Positions 1 to 9,749 of a DNA stretch of 64,000 bases are shown in pieces. Made by a program: the position numbers and the translations under genes. The stretch comes from Jiella flava (GTDB lineage Bacteria > Pseudomonadota > Alphaproteobacteria > Rhizobiales > Rhizobiaceae): assembly GCF_017349315.1 (NCBI RefSeq), contig NZ_JAFMPP010000016.1, positions 30,066 to 94,065 on the forward strand, given 5' to 3'. The notes under the pieces are model-generated. The model was not told the origin of the DNA. It did no database searches and was given only the letters and a program-made list of their open reading frames with translations. Each line of letters begins with the position of its first letter. Positions within the stretch are counted from its first letter, which is position 1.

Positions 1-503
1 TCGATTCCTTCAACGACTTACTCACCCGCTTTCCCGGCGCGGTCGGCATGAAAACCGGCTTTCTCTGCGCCTCGGGCCGCAATTTCGTCGGCATCGCGCA
101 GCGCGGCGGGCGCCGGGTCATGGTCGTGCTGCTTGGCGCGACGACCGAACGCGAGCGCGCCGAACGCGCGGCGAAGTTCCTGACCGATGCCTTTTCGGGG
201 GCCTTGAAGCCCACCGGCGAAAAGCTGGAGCAATTGGGGAACAATCTCACCGAACAGCCGGAGGATCTGCGGGTCAAGCTCTGCACCAAATCGGCGGATG
301 CCTATGAAGCGAAACGCGACGCGCTCTACCCCTGGGGCCTGCCCGGCCATGAGAGCTATCTGAGCGCCGCGACGACGCCGACGACCCACACCATCAAGAC
401 CTGGGAGGCCCCGCTGCCGAAGCAAGCGGAAGATCCGGCGAAGGCACCTGCGGCGGCAACGGCGGGAAACGTGGCCATACCGACGCCACGTCCCGCCCAT
501 TGA
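1..503 (+). CDS. D-alanyl-D-alanine carboxypeptidase (peptidase S11), 3' part only
   Basis: The 3' end of a serine-type penicillin-binding protein that trims the terminal D-Ala from peptidoglycan stem peptides in the periplasm. The frame is open from base 3 and the start lies left of the window. The visible piece carries the third active-site motif KTG (MKTGFLC, encoded near base 48) in the usual context GAVGMKTG, followed by the strand 'GRRVMVVLLGATTERER' typical of DacA/DacF-like enzymes, then a Pro/Ala-rich tail. The SxxK and SxN motifs and the signal peptide are out of view. A strong terminator follows at 536. The family call is secure; which DacA/DacC/DacF paralogue it is cannot be decided from the fragment. 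Confidence 0.85.
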   Translation, partial: DSFNDLLTRFPGAVGMKTGFLCASGRNFVGIAQRGGRRVMVVLLGATTERERAERAAKFLTDAFSGALKPTGEKLEQLGNNLTEQPEDLRVKLCTKSADAYEAKRDALYPWGLPGHESYLSAATTPTTHTIKTWEAPLPKQAEDPAKAPAAATAGNVAIPTPRPAH

Positions 504-535
504 GGCGCTCAAACGCCTGCTGACTCCGATAAACG

Positions 536-569
536 AAAAAAGGGCGTTCGGTCACGAACGCCCTTTTTT
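536..569. terminator. Bidirectional rho-independent terminator
   Basis: Six A, a 9-bp perfect stem GGGCGTTCG/CGAACGCCC with a four-base loop, then six T. The A/T flanks make it work on both strands. It lies 33 bp after the carboxypeptidase stop and about 110 bp after the rpoH stop on the other strand, so it can end both convergent transcripts. Confidence 0.9.
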
Positions 570-681
570 CTCTAACAAGTCGACATTTCATAATTCGAAC
601 GGCAACGGAGTACGGCCAAGCCGAACGACTGGGTCAGCCATCGCCTCGGTCGCAGGCTGAGACCGATCGGATCGCCGTCGC

Positions 682-1548
<867 letters not shown>

Positions 1549-1749
1549 AGGACCCTCCGGTCGATCAGAACGGCTTTTGGTGCCTCTGGCGTGCGCGTAA
1601 CACACGCTCCGGGTTCTTCGAGAACGCAGCGCGAGCGCAAACGTTCCCAAAAGGGCAAACTTTTTGGCCATAGGTAGGGGAGGGCAGAAAAAGACAAGCG
1701 TTTCATGGTGATAACGCTTTCTTCGAATTTTGTAACACTGCCCGACGGC

Positions 1750-1784
1750 AAAAAAAAGACCGGCCATTCGAAAAATGGCCGGTC
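1750..1784 (-). terminator. Rho-independent terminator after carD
   Basis: On the minus strand a 10-bp perfect stem GACCGGCCAT/ATGGCCGGTC with a 7-base loop is followed by eight T. It lies about 190 bp downstream of the carD stop, between carD and rpoH, so the two are probably separate transcripts and rpoH has its own promoter in 1549-1749. Confidence 0.85.
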
Positions 1785-1796
1785 CTTGATTTTCAG

Positions 1797-1870
1797 ATCG
1801 CGACCGCATCGGCCCGAACATCGAAAGCGACTTTCGGCAAAGCCCGGGCCGGGGACTCAATCAAAGCGCG
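1797..1870 (+). repeat. Degenerate copy of the two-hairpin interspersed repeat
   Basis: Contains GCATCGGCCCGAACATCGA then CTTTCGGCAAAGC and GACTCAATCAAAGCGCG, recognisable but decayed parts of the element seen intact at 31521-31627 and 30187-30295. It sits in the 424-bp gap between carD and rpoH. Nothing else was recognised in that gap beyond the terminator. Confidence 0.55.
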
Positions 1871-1972
1871 CGTTCGTTGCACACCCTATGGAACGCACTC
1901 CGCGCTCAAGGACGCGCCGACCCGTCGGGGAGCTGTGCCGTCGTGATCCGCAGCTTTGCGGCTGCGACCGCC

Positions 1973-2566
1973 TCAGGCAGCCTCTTCCTGCTCCTCGTCG
2001 GCATCGTCGGCCTCGACCTCGGTCTCGGCTGCGCCCTTCGGGCCCCGCTTCGGACCCTTGTTGAGGTTGACCTCGATCAGACGGACCGCCTCGGTCTCCG
2101 ACACTTCGTTGACGGCGGCCAACTCGCGCGCCATGCGACCGAGCGCGGCCTCATAGAGCTGACGCTCGGAATAGGACTGCTCCGGCTGGCTTTCGGCGCG
2201 GTAGAGATCGCGCACCACCTCGGCAATCTGGATCAGATCACCGGAATTGATCTTCGCGTCGTATTCCTGCGCCCGGCGGCTCCACATGGTCTTCTTCACG
2301 CGGGCCCGGCCCTGAACCACCTTCAGCGCACGATCGACGAAATCGGTCTCGGACAGCTTGCGCATGCCGACGGACTTCGCCTTGGCAACGGGCACTTTCA
2401 GACGCATCTTGTCTTTTTCGAAGTCGATGACGAAGAGTTCGAGCGTCATTCCCGCGACAACCTGCTCTTCGATCGCGACGATCTGACCAACGCCGTGCGC
2501 GGGGTAGACGATGCTCTCGCCGGTCTTGAAACCCTGACTGACCGTTGCCTTCTTCTGACTGCTCAT
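1973..2566 (-). CDS. carD: CarD family transcriptional regulator
   Basis: CarD/CdnL proteins bind the RNA polymerase beta subunit and stabilise open promoter complexes, mainly at growth-related promoters. The 197-residue protein has the N-terminal RNA-polymerase interaction domain (about residues 12-75, with 'GESIVYPAHGVGQIVAIEE'), then the helical DNA-binding domain ('KTMWSRRAQEYDAKINSGD', 'SYSERQLYEAALGRMARELA'), and a very acidic, probably disordered tail from about residue 178. Length and order match the alphaproteobacterial family. The start ATG has AGGGAG about 14 bases upstream. It lies between fdxA and rpoH in the same direction and is followed by a terminator. Confidence 0.95.
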   Translation of the reverse strand: MSSQKKATVSQGFKTGESIVYPAHGVGQIVAIEEQVVAGMTLELFVIDFEKDKMRLKVPVAKAKSVGMRKLSETDFVDRALKVVQGRARVKKTMWSRRAQEYDAKINSGDLIQIAEVVRDLYRAESQPEQSYSERQLYEAALGRMARELAAVNEVSETEAVRLIEVNLNKGPKRGPKGAAETEVEADDADEEQEEAA

Positions 2567-3171
2567 ACGCTTTTTCTAACTCCCTGTTGTGCCGGGCCGA
2601 AACAGCCGCTAGACACGGGCGGTGGCTCACATGCCACCGATTTGCGACGACCCTGAAGAAGGATCGACAGATCGCAGTCGCGAGGCGCCGGGACGTCGAC
2701 CTGACCTCTTGGCAAGCGGCATGAAACAATCCGGTTCGCTGGGAGAACCGCCGACATGGCTGCTGAGGGGGAGACGCCCTTTCGGATAGCCATCCGATGC
2801 CATGGTCGGCAGCGGATGTTGCAGTGCCGTGGCACCCGACTGTGGGCACGACCATACAATATTCCACCGGAAAATTCAAGAATTACGGGGGTATGCCGCA
2901 ATTGTGCAACGCAGCGCCCGAATTGTCCCATTTGTGAACGATCCGTCCGAGCGCGCTGGAACGGTCTTCACCATAAGGAAATAAAAGATTCGAGCAGTCA
3001 CCGCATGGCAGAGCTTTGCCAATGCGAAGACGGCGTCAGGCTGAGAATAACGTCAGGGCGGATGTCCAAGGTCGCGCGACAGACCAATGCTACGGCAACC
3101 GCTTTTCGATTCTGATGCCGGCAGGCGAGCCATGCGCGAGGCACGCAGCCGGCATGCGTATCGGCGATAGA
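2567..3171. other. 605-bp intergenic stretch between carD and fdxA
   Basis: I see no convincing coding frame on either strand. The part around 2860-3000 is clearly less GC-rich than its surroundings and, with 2567-2700, is the natural place for the carD promoter. I could not fix a promoter or RNA there. Confidence 0.4.
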
Positions 3172-3510
3172 TCAGTCGCCCTGGCCAGCTTCGGCCGAGA
3201 AATATTTCTCCAGTTTGCCCTCCTCGCCGTCGAATTCTTCGGCATCGGCGGGCGTATCGCGCTTGATCGTGATGTTGGGCCACTTGGCGGCATATTCGGC
3301 ATTGAGCGTCAGCCACTTGTCGAGACCAGGCTCGGTATCGGGGCTGATCGCCTCGGCCGGGCACTCTGGCTCGCAAACGCCGCAATCGATGCATTCGTCG
3401 GGATGAATGACGAGCATATTCTCGCCTTCATAGAAGCAATCGACCGGACAGACTTCGACGCAGTCCATATATTTGCAGCGAATGCAGTTGTCGGTCACGA
3501 CGTAAGTCAT
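3172..3510 (-). CDS. fdxA: Ferredoxin FdxA, 7Fe type
   Basis: Small soluble electron carrier. The 112-residue protein has Cys9, Cys17 and Cys21 followed by Pro, then Cys40, Cys43, Cys46 and Cys50, also followed by Pro. By the family rule Cys9, Cys17 and Cys50 hold a [3Fe-4S] cluster and Cys21, Cys40, Cys43 and Cys46 a [4Fe-4S] cluster; Cys12 and Cys25 are extra. The acidic C-terminal extension after residue 60 is usual for FdxA. The redox partner is not shown by the context. It sits in the conserved leftward block helicase, S4 protein, ferredoxin, CarD. Confidence 0.95.
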   Translation of the reverse strand: MTYVVTDNCIRCKYMDCVEVCPVDCFYEGENMLVIHPDECIDCGVCEPECPAEAISPDTEPGLDKWLTLNAEYAAKWPNITIKRDTPADAEEFDGEEGKLEKYFSAEAGQGD

Positions 3511-3724
3511 CGGTCATCCTCATCAGCGCGTCGCCCCAAAAGGCGCTGCGGCAGTCGCGCGCCATGTTCAAAACACGCGCGGCATCCTTTGCCTGTGGAC
3601 CTAGCCACTCACCTAGCGCCTTGCAAGCGCAAAGCATGCTGTCCAGAGCCCCGCTTCGGCAAAGTTGTTCCACCATGATGCTGATCGAACCGATCGGCGC
3701 AGGACACAGCGCCGCCGTCCCGCC

Positions 3725-4171
3725 TCAAGTCGGAAAGCCGCCCTTAAGCCGCACCAACGCTCGCCGATCCTTTTTGGACGGCCGGCCGGCATCCGCTTCC
3801 GGCGCAGGCACCTTTGCATAGGGCGGTGTCGCCGATGCCGCATCGGCCGTCTCGCCCGCCAGGTCTGCAGCTGCGGCCGGGGAGCGATCGAGATAGAGCA
3901 TTGCAGCCTCGCTCGCCGGCCCACGCCGGGTGCCGGGCTGGCGCACCTCCAGCAGCCTTACCGAGCGCGCATAGGAAACGGTCAGCGTATCGCCGACCCG
4001 GATCTGGCGAGCGGGATTGTCGATCTTGTCGCGATTGACCCTGACACCACCTGCCAGGATCAGCTTCTGCGCCAAGGTTCGCGACTTCACGATCCGGGCA
4101 AAGAACAGCCATTTGTCGACCCGCTGGCTGCCTGCGCCGGCCACCGGGTGGACCGCGTCCGTCTCACTCAT
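3725..4171 (-). CDS. S4-domain RNA-binding protein (Hsp15/HslR-like)
   Basis: Likely a ribosome or rRNA-associated binding protein: the Hsp15 family binds free 50S subunits carrying nascent chains. The S4 fold starts at 'QRVDKWLFFARIVKSR' and includes 'LILAGGVRVNRDKIDNP' and 'IRVGDTLTV'. The C-terminal half is Ala/Pro-rich and ends basic. The frame is also open to a TTG at 4228, but the first ATG at 4171 leads straight into the domain and gives 148 residues, so it is preferred. It lies 138 bp after the helicase and 214 bp before fdxA, same strand. Confidence 0.85.
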   Translation of the reverse strand: MSETDAVHPVAGAGSQRVDKWLFFARIVKSRTLAQKLILAGGVRVNRDKIDNPARQIRVGDTLTVSYARSVRLLEVRQPGTRRGPASEAAMLYLDRSPAAAADLAGETADAASATPPYAKVPAPEADAGRPSKKDRRALVRLKGGFPT

Positions 4172-4309
4172 GAACGGGCTCTCATCGCCGACGCCCCTCG
4201 TCGCATCCTGCGCGCTCCATGAACGCAATCGGCTGCGACGCTGCTCTCACTCTTTCATTCCAGGCACTGCGCCGTGCCGACCATCGATCGCGATCGTCGG
4301 CCCGACAGC

Positions 4310-7300
4310 TCAGCGGCCGAGCTTTTCCTTCAGCGCGGCGAGCTTGGCGAAGGGCGAATCGGGATCGATCCGCTGCGGAGCCTTTTCACGCCGATTGCCG
4401 CCATCGCCCTTGTCGCGCTTGTCGCGCTGGGGACCGCGACCTGGCCCGCGATCGGGACGATCGTCAAAATCCTTGCCGTGCCGCGGCTTGCCCTTGCCGC
4501 CGCCTTTGCCGTGACGCTGTCCGCGCCCTTCGCCATCGCCATCGTTGAACCGGCGTCTGCCCTCCCCGGCCCCGCTCTCGCCGGACGCGCCTTGGCCCGC
4601 GTGATCGGGCTTGCGGCCGCGCCGGCCGTGCCGATTCTGACCCGCATGGCGATCGCCGCGATGGGGTCGCCAAACCTGGATCAGCCGTGGCTCGGCTGGC
4701 TCCGCGGCCTGCGCCGATGCTTCGCTCGCGGACGCCGCCGTGTCGTCAGCCTTCGGCGCCGTGTCGGTGTCAGTCTCGGCCGAAGCCGTGTCCGGCTGGG
4801 CCATGGGATCAGCAGCGACATCGTCGCCCTTCACGATGCCTTCAGCCGAAACCCGCTCGGCCGTGTCCGGCGCCTCGGCAGCCGGCGTTGCCGTCGGCCT
4901 ATCATCACCATGAGGCTCGGCAGAAGCGTCAACCACAACCGGCGCCATAGCCTCAGCAACCGGTACCGACGCGGGCGCAACGTCCGCTGTCACCGCTTCG
5001 CCCGTGCTCTCGCTCGACGTCGGCGCAGCGTCGCCGGCAACCGCCGTGCTCGTGCTCTCGGCCTGAGAAACCTGCGGTGCCGCGGCGCTGGCGGCAGCCT
5101 CGGCCGCCTTGCGCTGAGCCTCGGCTTTTTCCGCAGCATCACGCCGAGCCGCGTCCTCATCGAGCCGTTTCAATTCCGCCTCGACCGAGTCCGCCTCGAT
5201 GCCCTGCGGGCGATAGCCGAGCCCTTTCAGGATCTCTTCCATGTCTTCGGCAGTCGCGCCGAGGATCGACATCATCGCCGGCGTCACCAAAAACTGCGAG
5301 CCGTTATAGCCGCCCTCCGGCCGTTTGCCGGTGCCGGGCTTCCAGGCGAGCGCCGGGCGGATCAGATCGGCAAGGCGCTCGAGAATGTCGACCCGCACCG
5401 CGCGCCGACCGAGCAGACGATAGCCCGCCAGTTTGTAGAACACCGGATCATAGCTTGTATCGGCCACTGACGAGGTGCGGCCGGTCGCCAGAAGATGGGT
5501 GACGTCGCCAAAGCCCGGCCGGTCGCGGCCGTCGTTCTGAATCGCCCAGAGCAGAGTCAAAAGGCCGGCAGGCGCGGGCTTGATCAGCGTCGGCACGAAG
5601 ATGTGGTAGGCGCCAAAGCGCACGCCAAAGCGCCGAAGCGCCGCGCGGGCGGCCTGATCGAGCGAACGCACCTCTTCGGCAACGTCGCGGCGCTGCAAGA
5701 TGCCGTATTCCTCGACCAGACGATAAGCAAGGCCCCGGGCGACACCTTCGAGCCCGTCACCTTGCTTCAGATCGGCGAGCGGCTTCAACACGGTGGAGAC
5801 CTGGTAGGTGACGAAGCGCTCGACGCGGCTTGCCACCATGTCGCGCGCCGGGCCGGTCAGCTGTTCATCGGCGAGCAGCACGACGCGCGGCTTCAGCGCA
5901 TCTTCACCGCTCGTCAGCGTCGCCACCGGCGCGCCGAGCCAGCGCACCAGCCCGTCGGAGCCGAGCGCCAGGTCACCATTCGGCGAATTGGCAAATCGAT
6001 CGGCACGTTTGTCGAACTCGCCCGCCAGCGCCTTTTGCGCTGCCGTGCGCACGGCCCGGCCGTCCGCGCCTTCCGCCTTGGTGTCGGGGGAGAAGCGGAA
6101 ACCCTGCAGTTCGCCCACGGCATGGCCCTCGACCGACACCGTACCGTCGCTGGCGATCTCTGCTTCCATGAATGCGTTCTCTCTCAGCCGCTTCATCAAG
6201 ACGCTTGTCCTGCGGTCTACGAATCGTTTCGTCAACCGCTCGTGGAGGGCGTCGGACAATCGATTCTCGATGTCGCGCGTCTTTTCCTGCCAGTGTGTCG
6301 GATCGGCCAGCCAATCGGGCCGGTGGGAAATGTAGGTCCAGGTGCGAATTTCGGCGATCCGCTGCGACAGCGTGTCGAGATCGCCCTCGGTGCGATCGGC
6401 CCGATTGACCTGGGCGGCCATGTAATCTTCAGAGACCCGGCCGTTTTCGACGATGTCGTGATAGATCGAGGCGATGATCTCGGCATGCTGGGCGGGCGCG
6501 ATGCGGCGGTAGTCGGGAAGCTTGCAGGCCTCCCACAGCAATTCGACGCGCTTGGCCCCCTTCGCCTTTTGCGCCACCTCGGGCACCCGCGACAAAAATT
6601 CCAGCGCCCGCTGATCGACCGCCGGCAGCGCCTTGGTCAAGGACGGGTTCGGCGGCAGTTGCTCCAGGCTGTCCTTCAAGGCGTCGAGCGAAGCAAAATC
6701 CAGATCGCCGCTCCGCCACTGGATAACCTTCACCGGCGCGAAGGCATGGGCCTCCAGCGCCTCGACCAGTTCGTCCGGCAGAGGATCGACCTGACCGGTG
6801 ACGCCAAACGTGCCGTCGCGCACATGGCGGCCGGCCCGGCCGGCGATCTGGCCGTATTCGGCGGCGCTCAGCTGGCGATACTGAAAGCCGTCGAACTTCC
6901 AGTCCTGGGCGAAGGCGACATGGTCGACGTCGAGATTGAGCCCCATGCCGATGGCATCGGTCGCGACGAGGTAATCGACTTCGCCGGATTGATAGAGCGC
7001 GACCTGGGCGTTGCGGGTGCGCGGCGACAGTGCCCCGAGCACCACCGCCGCCCCGCCCCTTTGGCGCCGGATCAGCTCGGCGATCCCATAGACCTCCTCG
7101 GCCGAAAAGGCGACGATGGCCGAGCGCCGGGGCAGCCGGGTGATCTTTTTCGACCCGGCATAGATAAGGTTCGACAGGCGCGGCCGGGTTTGAGTACCGA
7201 GGCCGGGGATCAGCTGATGCAGCACCCCCTGCATGGTCGAGGCGCCGAGCAGCAGCGTTTCCTGAAAACCACGGGCGGTCAGAATCCGGTCGGTGAAGAC

Positions 7301-7654
7301 ATGGCCGCGTTCGAGATCGCCGGCAAGCTGCACCTCGTCGATGGCGACGAAGGCGGTGCCCGGCTTGCGCGGCATCGCTTCGACCGTGCAGACGAAATAG
7401 CGGGCTTTCGGCGGCCGGATCTTCTCCTCGCCGGTGATCAGCGCGACATGGCCGGCGCCGACCCGGTCGCAGACCTTCTGATAGACTTCGCGGGCAAGAA
7501 GCCTGAGCGGCAGGCCGATGGTGCCCGAGCCATGAGCGATCATCCGCTCGATGGCGAGATGGGTCTTGCCGGTGTTGGTCGGCCCGAGAACGGCAGTGAC
7601 CGTCGCGTCGGCGGGGAGATCCATTGTGCTTTGCGGAAGGGACAATCGGCTCAT
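4310..7654 (-). CDS. SUV3-like DExD/H-box RNA helicase with long low-complexity tail
   Basis: ATP-dependent RNA helicase related to mitochondrial SUV3. Motif I is 'LGPTNTGKTHLAIERM' near the N-terminus, motif II is the DEVQ variant in 'AIDEVQLA', and motif VI is 'QIAGRAGRH'. A SUV3-type C-terminal region follows to about residue 830. The last ~285 residues are first Ala/Glu/Thr-rich and acidic, then Arg/Gly/Lys-rich ('RNRHGRRGRK' and similar), resembling the disordered RNA-binding tails of RNase E or DEAD-box proteins. The frame runs up to 7813, but that part overlaps the neighbouring small gene; the ATG at 7654 lies a few codons before motif I. The RNA substrate is unknown. Confidence 0.85.
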   Translation of the reverse strand: MSRLSLPQSTMDLPADATVTAVLGPTNTGKTHLAIERMIAHGSGTIGLPLRLLAREVYQKVCDRVGAGHVALITGEEKIRPPKARYFVCTVEAMPRKPGTAFVAIDEVQLAGDLERGHVFTDRILTARGFQETLLLGASTMQGVLHQLIPGLGTQTRPRLSNLIYAGSKKITRLPRRSAIVAFSAEEVYGIAELIRRQRGGAAVVLGALSPRTRNAQVALYQSGEVDYLVATDAIGMGLNLDVDHVAFAQDWKFDGFQYRQLSAAEYGQIAGRAGRHVRDGTFGVTGQVDPLPDELVEALEAHAFAPVKVIQWRSGDLDFASLDALKDSLEQLPPNPSLTKALPAVDQRALEFLSRVPEVAQKAKGAKRVELLWEACKLPDYRRIAPAQHAEIIASIYHDIVENGRVSEDYMAAQVNRADRTEGDLDTLSQRIAEIRTWTYISHRPDWLADPTHWQEKTRDIENRLSDALHERLTKRFVDRRTSVLMKRLRENAFMEAEIASDGTVSVEGHAVGELQGFRFSPDTKAEGADGRAVRTAAQKALAGEFDKRADRFANSPNGDLALGSDGLVRWLGAPVATLTSGEDALKPRVVLLADEQLTGPARDMVASRVERFVTYQVSTVLKPLADLKQGDGLEGVARGLAYRLVEEYGILQRRDVAEEVRSLDQAARAALRRFGVRFGAYHIFVPTLIKPAPAGLLTLLWAIQNDGRDRPGFGDVTHLLATGRTSSVADTSYDPVFYKLAGYRLLGRRAVRVDILERLADLIRPALAWKPGTGKRPEGGYNGSQFLVTPAMMSILGATAEDMEEILKGLGYRPQGIEADSVEAELKRLDEDAARRDAAEKAEAQRKAAEAAASAAAPQVSQAESTSTAVAGDAAPTSSESTGEAVTADVAPASVPVAEAMAPVVVDASAEPHGDDRPTATPAAEAPDTAERVSAEGIVKGDDVAADPMAQPDTASAETDTDTAPKADDTAASASEASAQAAEPAEPRLIQVWRPHRGDRHAGQNRHGRRGRKPDHAGQGASGESGAGEGRRRFNDGDGEGRGQRHGKGGGKGKPRHGKDFDDRPDRGPGRGPQRDKRDKGDGGNRREKAPQRIDPDSPFAKLAALKEKLGR

Positions 7655-7760
7655 GAGCCCGTTGGTCTGAAGGTCGCGGCGAGCGCCGCGGGAGAAGGGC
7701 CACGAAAAGGGCGCGGCCAAGGCGGTGCCGGCGCGGCCGGCCAAAGCGCCCGGCGCTGTG

Positions 7761-7952
7761 TCAGGCGGCGTGGCGCTCGAGCTGTCGGCGGTTGACGTCC
7801 CGCAGATAGGCATCGGCCGCGCGGCGGCTGCGGCGCTCCTTGAGATACAGCCGGATCAGGCCGATCCAGCCGACGGCGAACATCGCGGCGATCGTCATGA
7901 AGGCGACGATGACGAGCGCGACCGCCGCCACATACAGCGCGTCATTGAGCAT
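7761..7952 (-). CDS. Small membrane protein, unknown function
   Basis: 63 residues: a long hydrophobic stretch (about residues 5-38, enough for one long or two short membrane helices) followed by a strongly basic tail 'LKERRSRRAADAYLRD'. It starts with ATG and overlaps the 3' end of the preceding gene by 11 bp, which suggests translational coupling. No family was recognised. Confidence 0.7.
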   Translation of the reverse strand: MLNDALYVAAVALVIVAFMTIAAMFAVGWIGLIRLYLKERRSRRAADAYLRDVNRRQLERHAA

Positions 7953-8322
7953 TCGCCTCGACCTCCTTCAAGCCATCGATCTGCCAGGTCACGTAGCGAG
8001 CGAGATCACGATCCTCGGCGAGATCGCGCCATGACTGCAGCACATCCATATCATCCTCCTCGCTGATATAGTGCAACAGCAGCGGCAGTGCCATTTCGCG
8101 GGTCGAGCGGTTTTCCGCCGCATCGAGCAGCAAGGCGAAGGCGGCGCGCTTGCCGCCGGCATCGGCGCCGGCGAACAGCTCGGCGGATTTGGCGAGGATG
8201 TCCAAGCCGTTCTTGCGCCGCGCCATCAGCGCCTGCCAACAAGCGATCAAAACGCCGAAGCTGCCGATCGCCGGCAAAGCGAGGTTGCGAGCAACCTCGG
8301 ACAGGCCGATCAGCGGGTCCAA
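7942..8322 (-). CDS. Membrane-anchored hypothetical protein downstream of glyQ
   Basis: 126 residues. An N-terminal hydrophobic helix ('[20 protein letters not shown]', about residues 14-33) is followed by a soluble helical part ending acidic. The start is probably the TTG at 8322, since the first ATG would cut off most of the membrane helix. It overlaps the glyQ stop by 13 bp and the next small gene by 11 bp, so the three look like one coupled unit. Rhizobiales often carry a small membrane protein next to glyQ; the function is unknown. Confidence 0.7.
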   Translation of the reverse strand: MDPLIGLSEVARNLALPAIGSFGVLIACWQALMARRKNGLDILAKSAELFAGADAGGKRAAFALLLDAAENRSTREMALPLLLHYISEEDDMDVLQSWRDLAEDRDLARYVTWQIDGLKEVEANAQ

Positions 8323-9332
8323 GTCGCCCCGCCCGCCTCGGTGGAGAGGAAGGCCTCGCCGCAGGCCTTGGCGAGATTTCGCACCCGCAAAATATAGCTC
8401 TGGCGCTCAGTCACCGAGATGACGCCGCGCGCATCCAAGAGATTGAAGACGTGAGAGGCCTTGATGCACTGGTCATAGGCCGGCAGCACACAGCGATGCA
8501 GGGCCGCCCCGCCGCTCGTCCCGCAGCCCTCCCCCTGAGGCGCCGCGGCAACCGGCCTCGAAGCCTCATCCTGAGGTGCGGGCGGAGCGAGCCTCGAAGG
8601 GTCGCCCGCCGCCAGGATCGCCCAGCATTCGTTTTCCGCATCGATGAAATGCTGGTGCAGCATCTTGGTGTCGGCGATCTCGAAATTGTAGCGGGAATAT
8701 TCCTGCTCGGCCTGCAGAAAGACGTCGCCATAGGTCACCTTCTCGGCGCCCTCGCGGCCGTTGAAATTGAGGTCGTAGACCCTGTCGACGCCCTGGACAT
8801 ACATCGCCAGGCGTTCGAGCCCATAGGTCAGCTCGCCGGCGACGGGCGCGCATTCGATGCCGCAGACCTGCTGGAAATAGGTGAACTGCGAGACTTCCAT
8901 GCCGTCGCACCAGCACTCCCAGCCGAGCCCCCAGGCGCCGAGCGTCGGGCTTTCCCAATCGTCCTCGACAAAGCGGATGTCGTGCAACCCGGTATCGATG
9001 CCGATCGCCTCCAGCGAGCCGAGATAGAGCTCCTGCAGGTTCGACGGATTAGGCTTCAGGATCACCTGATACTGATAATAGTGCTGCAGCCGGTTGGGGT
9101 TTTCGCCGTAGCGCCCGTCCTTCGGCCGCCGGGACGGCTGCACATAGGCGGCGTTCCAGGGTTTCGGCCCGAGCGCGCGCAAGGTGGTCGCCGGATGGAA
9201 GGTGCCGGCGCCGACCTCCATGTCATAGGGCTGCAGCACCGCGCAGCCGTAATCGGCCCAATAGCGATGCAGCGTCAGGATCAACGCCTGAAACGAACGG
9301 CGCGGGTCCATATGGGGAGGCGTGTCTGACAT
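8310..9332 (-). CDS. glyQ: Glycine--tRNA ligase alpha subunit
   Basis: Catalytic subunit of the tetrameric bacterial glycyl-tRNA synthetase; with GlyS it charges tRNA-Gly. Family blocks are all present: '[14 protein letters not shown]', '[20 protein letters not shown]', '[20 protein letters not shown]', '[16 protein letters not shown]', and the C-terminal '[20 protein letters not shown]'. At 340 residues it is longer than usual (about 300-310). The excess is a Pro/Ala-rich stretch at about residues 243-280 that contains two tandem 36-bp palindromic repeat units. The ATG at 9332 is chosen because the family begins there. The partner glyS lies 36 kb away at 45112-47295, an unusual separation. 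Confidence 0.95.
   Translation of the reverse strand: MSDTPPHMDPRRSFQALILTLHRYWADYGCAVLQPYDMEVGAGTFHPATTLRALGPKPWNAAYVQPSRRPKDGRYGENPNRLQHYYQYQVILKPNPSNLQELYLGSLEAIGIDTGLHDIRFVEDDWESPTLGAWGLGWECWCDGMEVSQFTYFQQVCGIECAPVAGELTYGLERLAMYVQGVDRVYDLNFNGREGAEKVTYGDVFLQAEQEYSRYNFEIADTKMLHQHFIDAENECWAILAAGDPSRLAPPAPQDEASRPVAAAPQGEGCGTSGGAALHRCVLPAYDQCIKASHVFNLLDARGVISVTERQSYILRVRNLAKACGEAFLSTEAGGATWTR
8528..8599. repeat. Two tandem 36-bp palindromic repeat units inside glyQ
   Basis: Units at 8528-8563 and 8564-8599 share the frame CCTC-NN-CCTGAGG, 15 variable bases, CCTCGAAG, with no gap between them. The unit resembles the widespread Rhizobiales repeat that on the other strand reads CTTCGAGG...CCTCAGG. 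Each unit is 12 codons, so both together add 24 residues to GlyQ without breaking the frame. Confidence 0.8.
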
Positions 9333-9645
9333 TGCGCAGCGATCCGGCAGAAGGCCCGGCCCCAAGCGCCGAGCAAAACAATCGCCCGCGAGTTGCCATG
9401 CAGGCGAGCGACCGGTCAAGGCTTGGCGTGGGGAAGAGTGCGAGGGATCGTCGGAATGATCGGGCCGAACGCCGAATGGCTGCTCTGGGGCGGTTGAGCC
9501 GAGAAGCTGCCGTAGCGTGCTCGACCCACTCAAGCGTTTCAAGGATCTGGAAGGACCGGCGGAAACCGGACCTGCGGCTCTAAAGCCGGAACGGCCGAGG
9601 CTCCTTTTCAGCGGCCGGCAGAAAACGCCCTGGGCTCGTTTTGGT

Positions 9646-9674
9646 TTGTCAAAATCGTAAGCTTACCTAAATAT
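9646..9674 (+). promoter_or_regulatory. Candidate promoter of the PAAR/T6SS effector island
   Basis: TTGTCA, a 17-bp spacer, then AAATAT, in an AT-rich pocket about 75 bp before the PAAR start; the spacer holds the palindrome GTAAGCTTAC. The -10 match is weak. The rest of the 417-bp gap 9333-9749 shows no gene. Confidence 0.35.
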
Positions 9675-9749
9675 GTGCAACGGAGGGTGGCGACGGCGTT
9701 CCTGTCCCGGCCCCGCAGGGATGATCGCAATGCGAAGAGGAGGAAGGCG

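Noticed and set aside
1549..1860. Upstream in-frame extension of rpoH (104 extra codons)
   Set aside because: It reads through the carD terminator and a repeat element; the ATG at 1548 has a strong ribosome site and gives normal length.
2567..3171. Small RNA or riboswitch in the carD-fdxA gap
   Set aside because: No conserved fold, terminator or known riboswitch core could be seen.
4172..4228. TTG start adding 19 residues to the S4 protein
   Set aside because: No ribosome site and no conserved sequence in the extra part; the ATG at 4171 lies directly before the domain.
4274..5470. 398-codon plus-strand frame with hydrophobic, Arg-rich sequence
   Set aside because: Antisense of the low-complexity helicase tail; the repetitive composition explains the long open frame.
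5495..7795. 766-codon open frame on the plus strand opposite the helicase gene
   Set aside because: It is the antisense shadow of a GC-rich gene; the minus-strand frame has all helicase motifs and the plus frame has none of a known protein.
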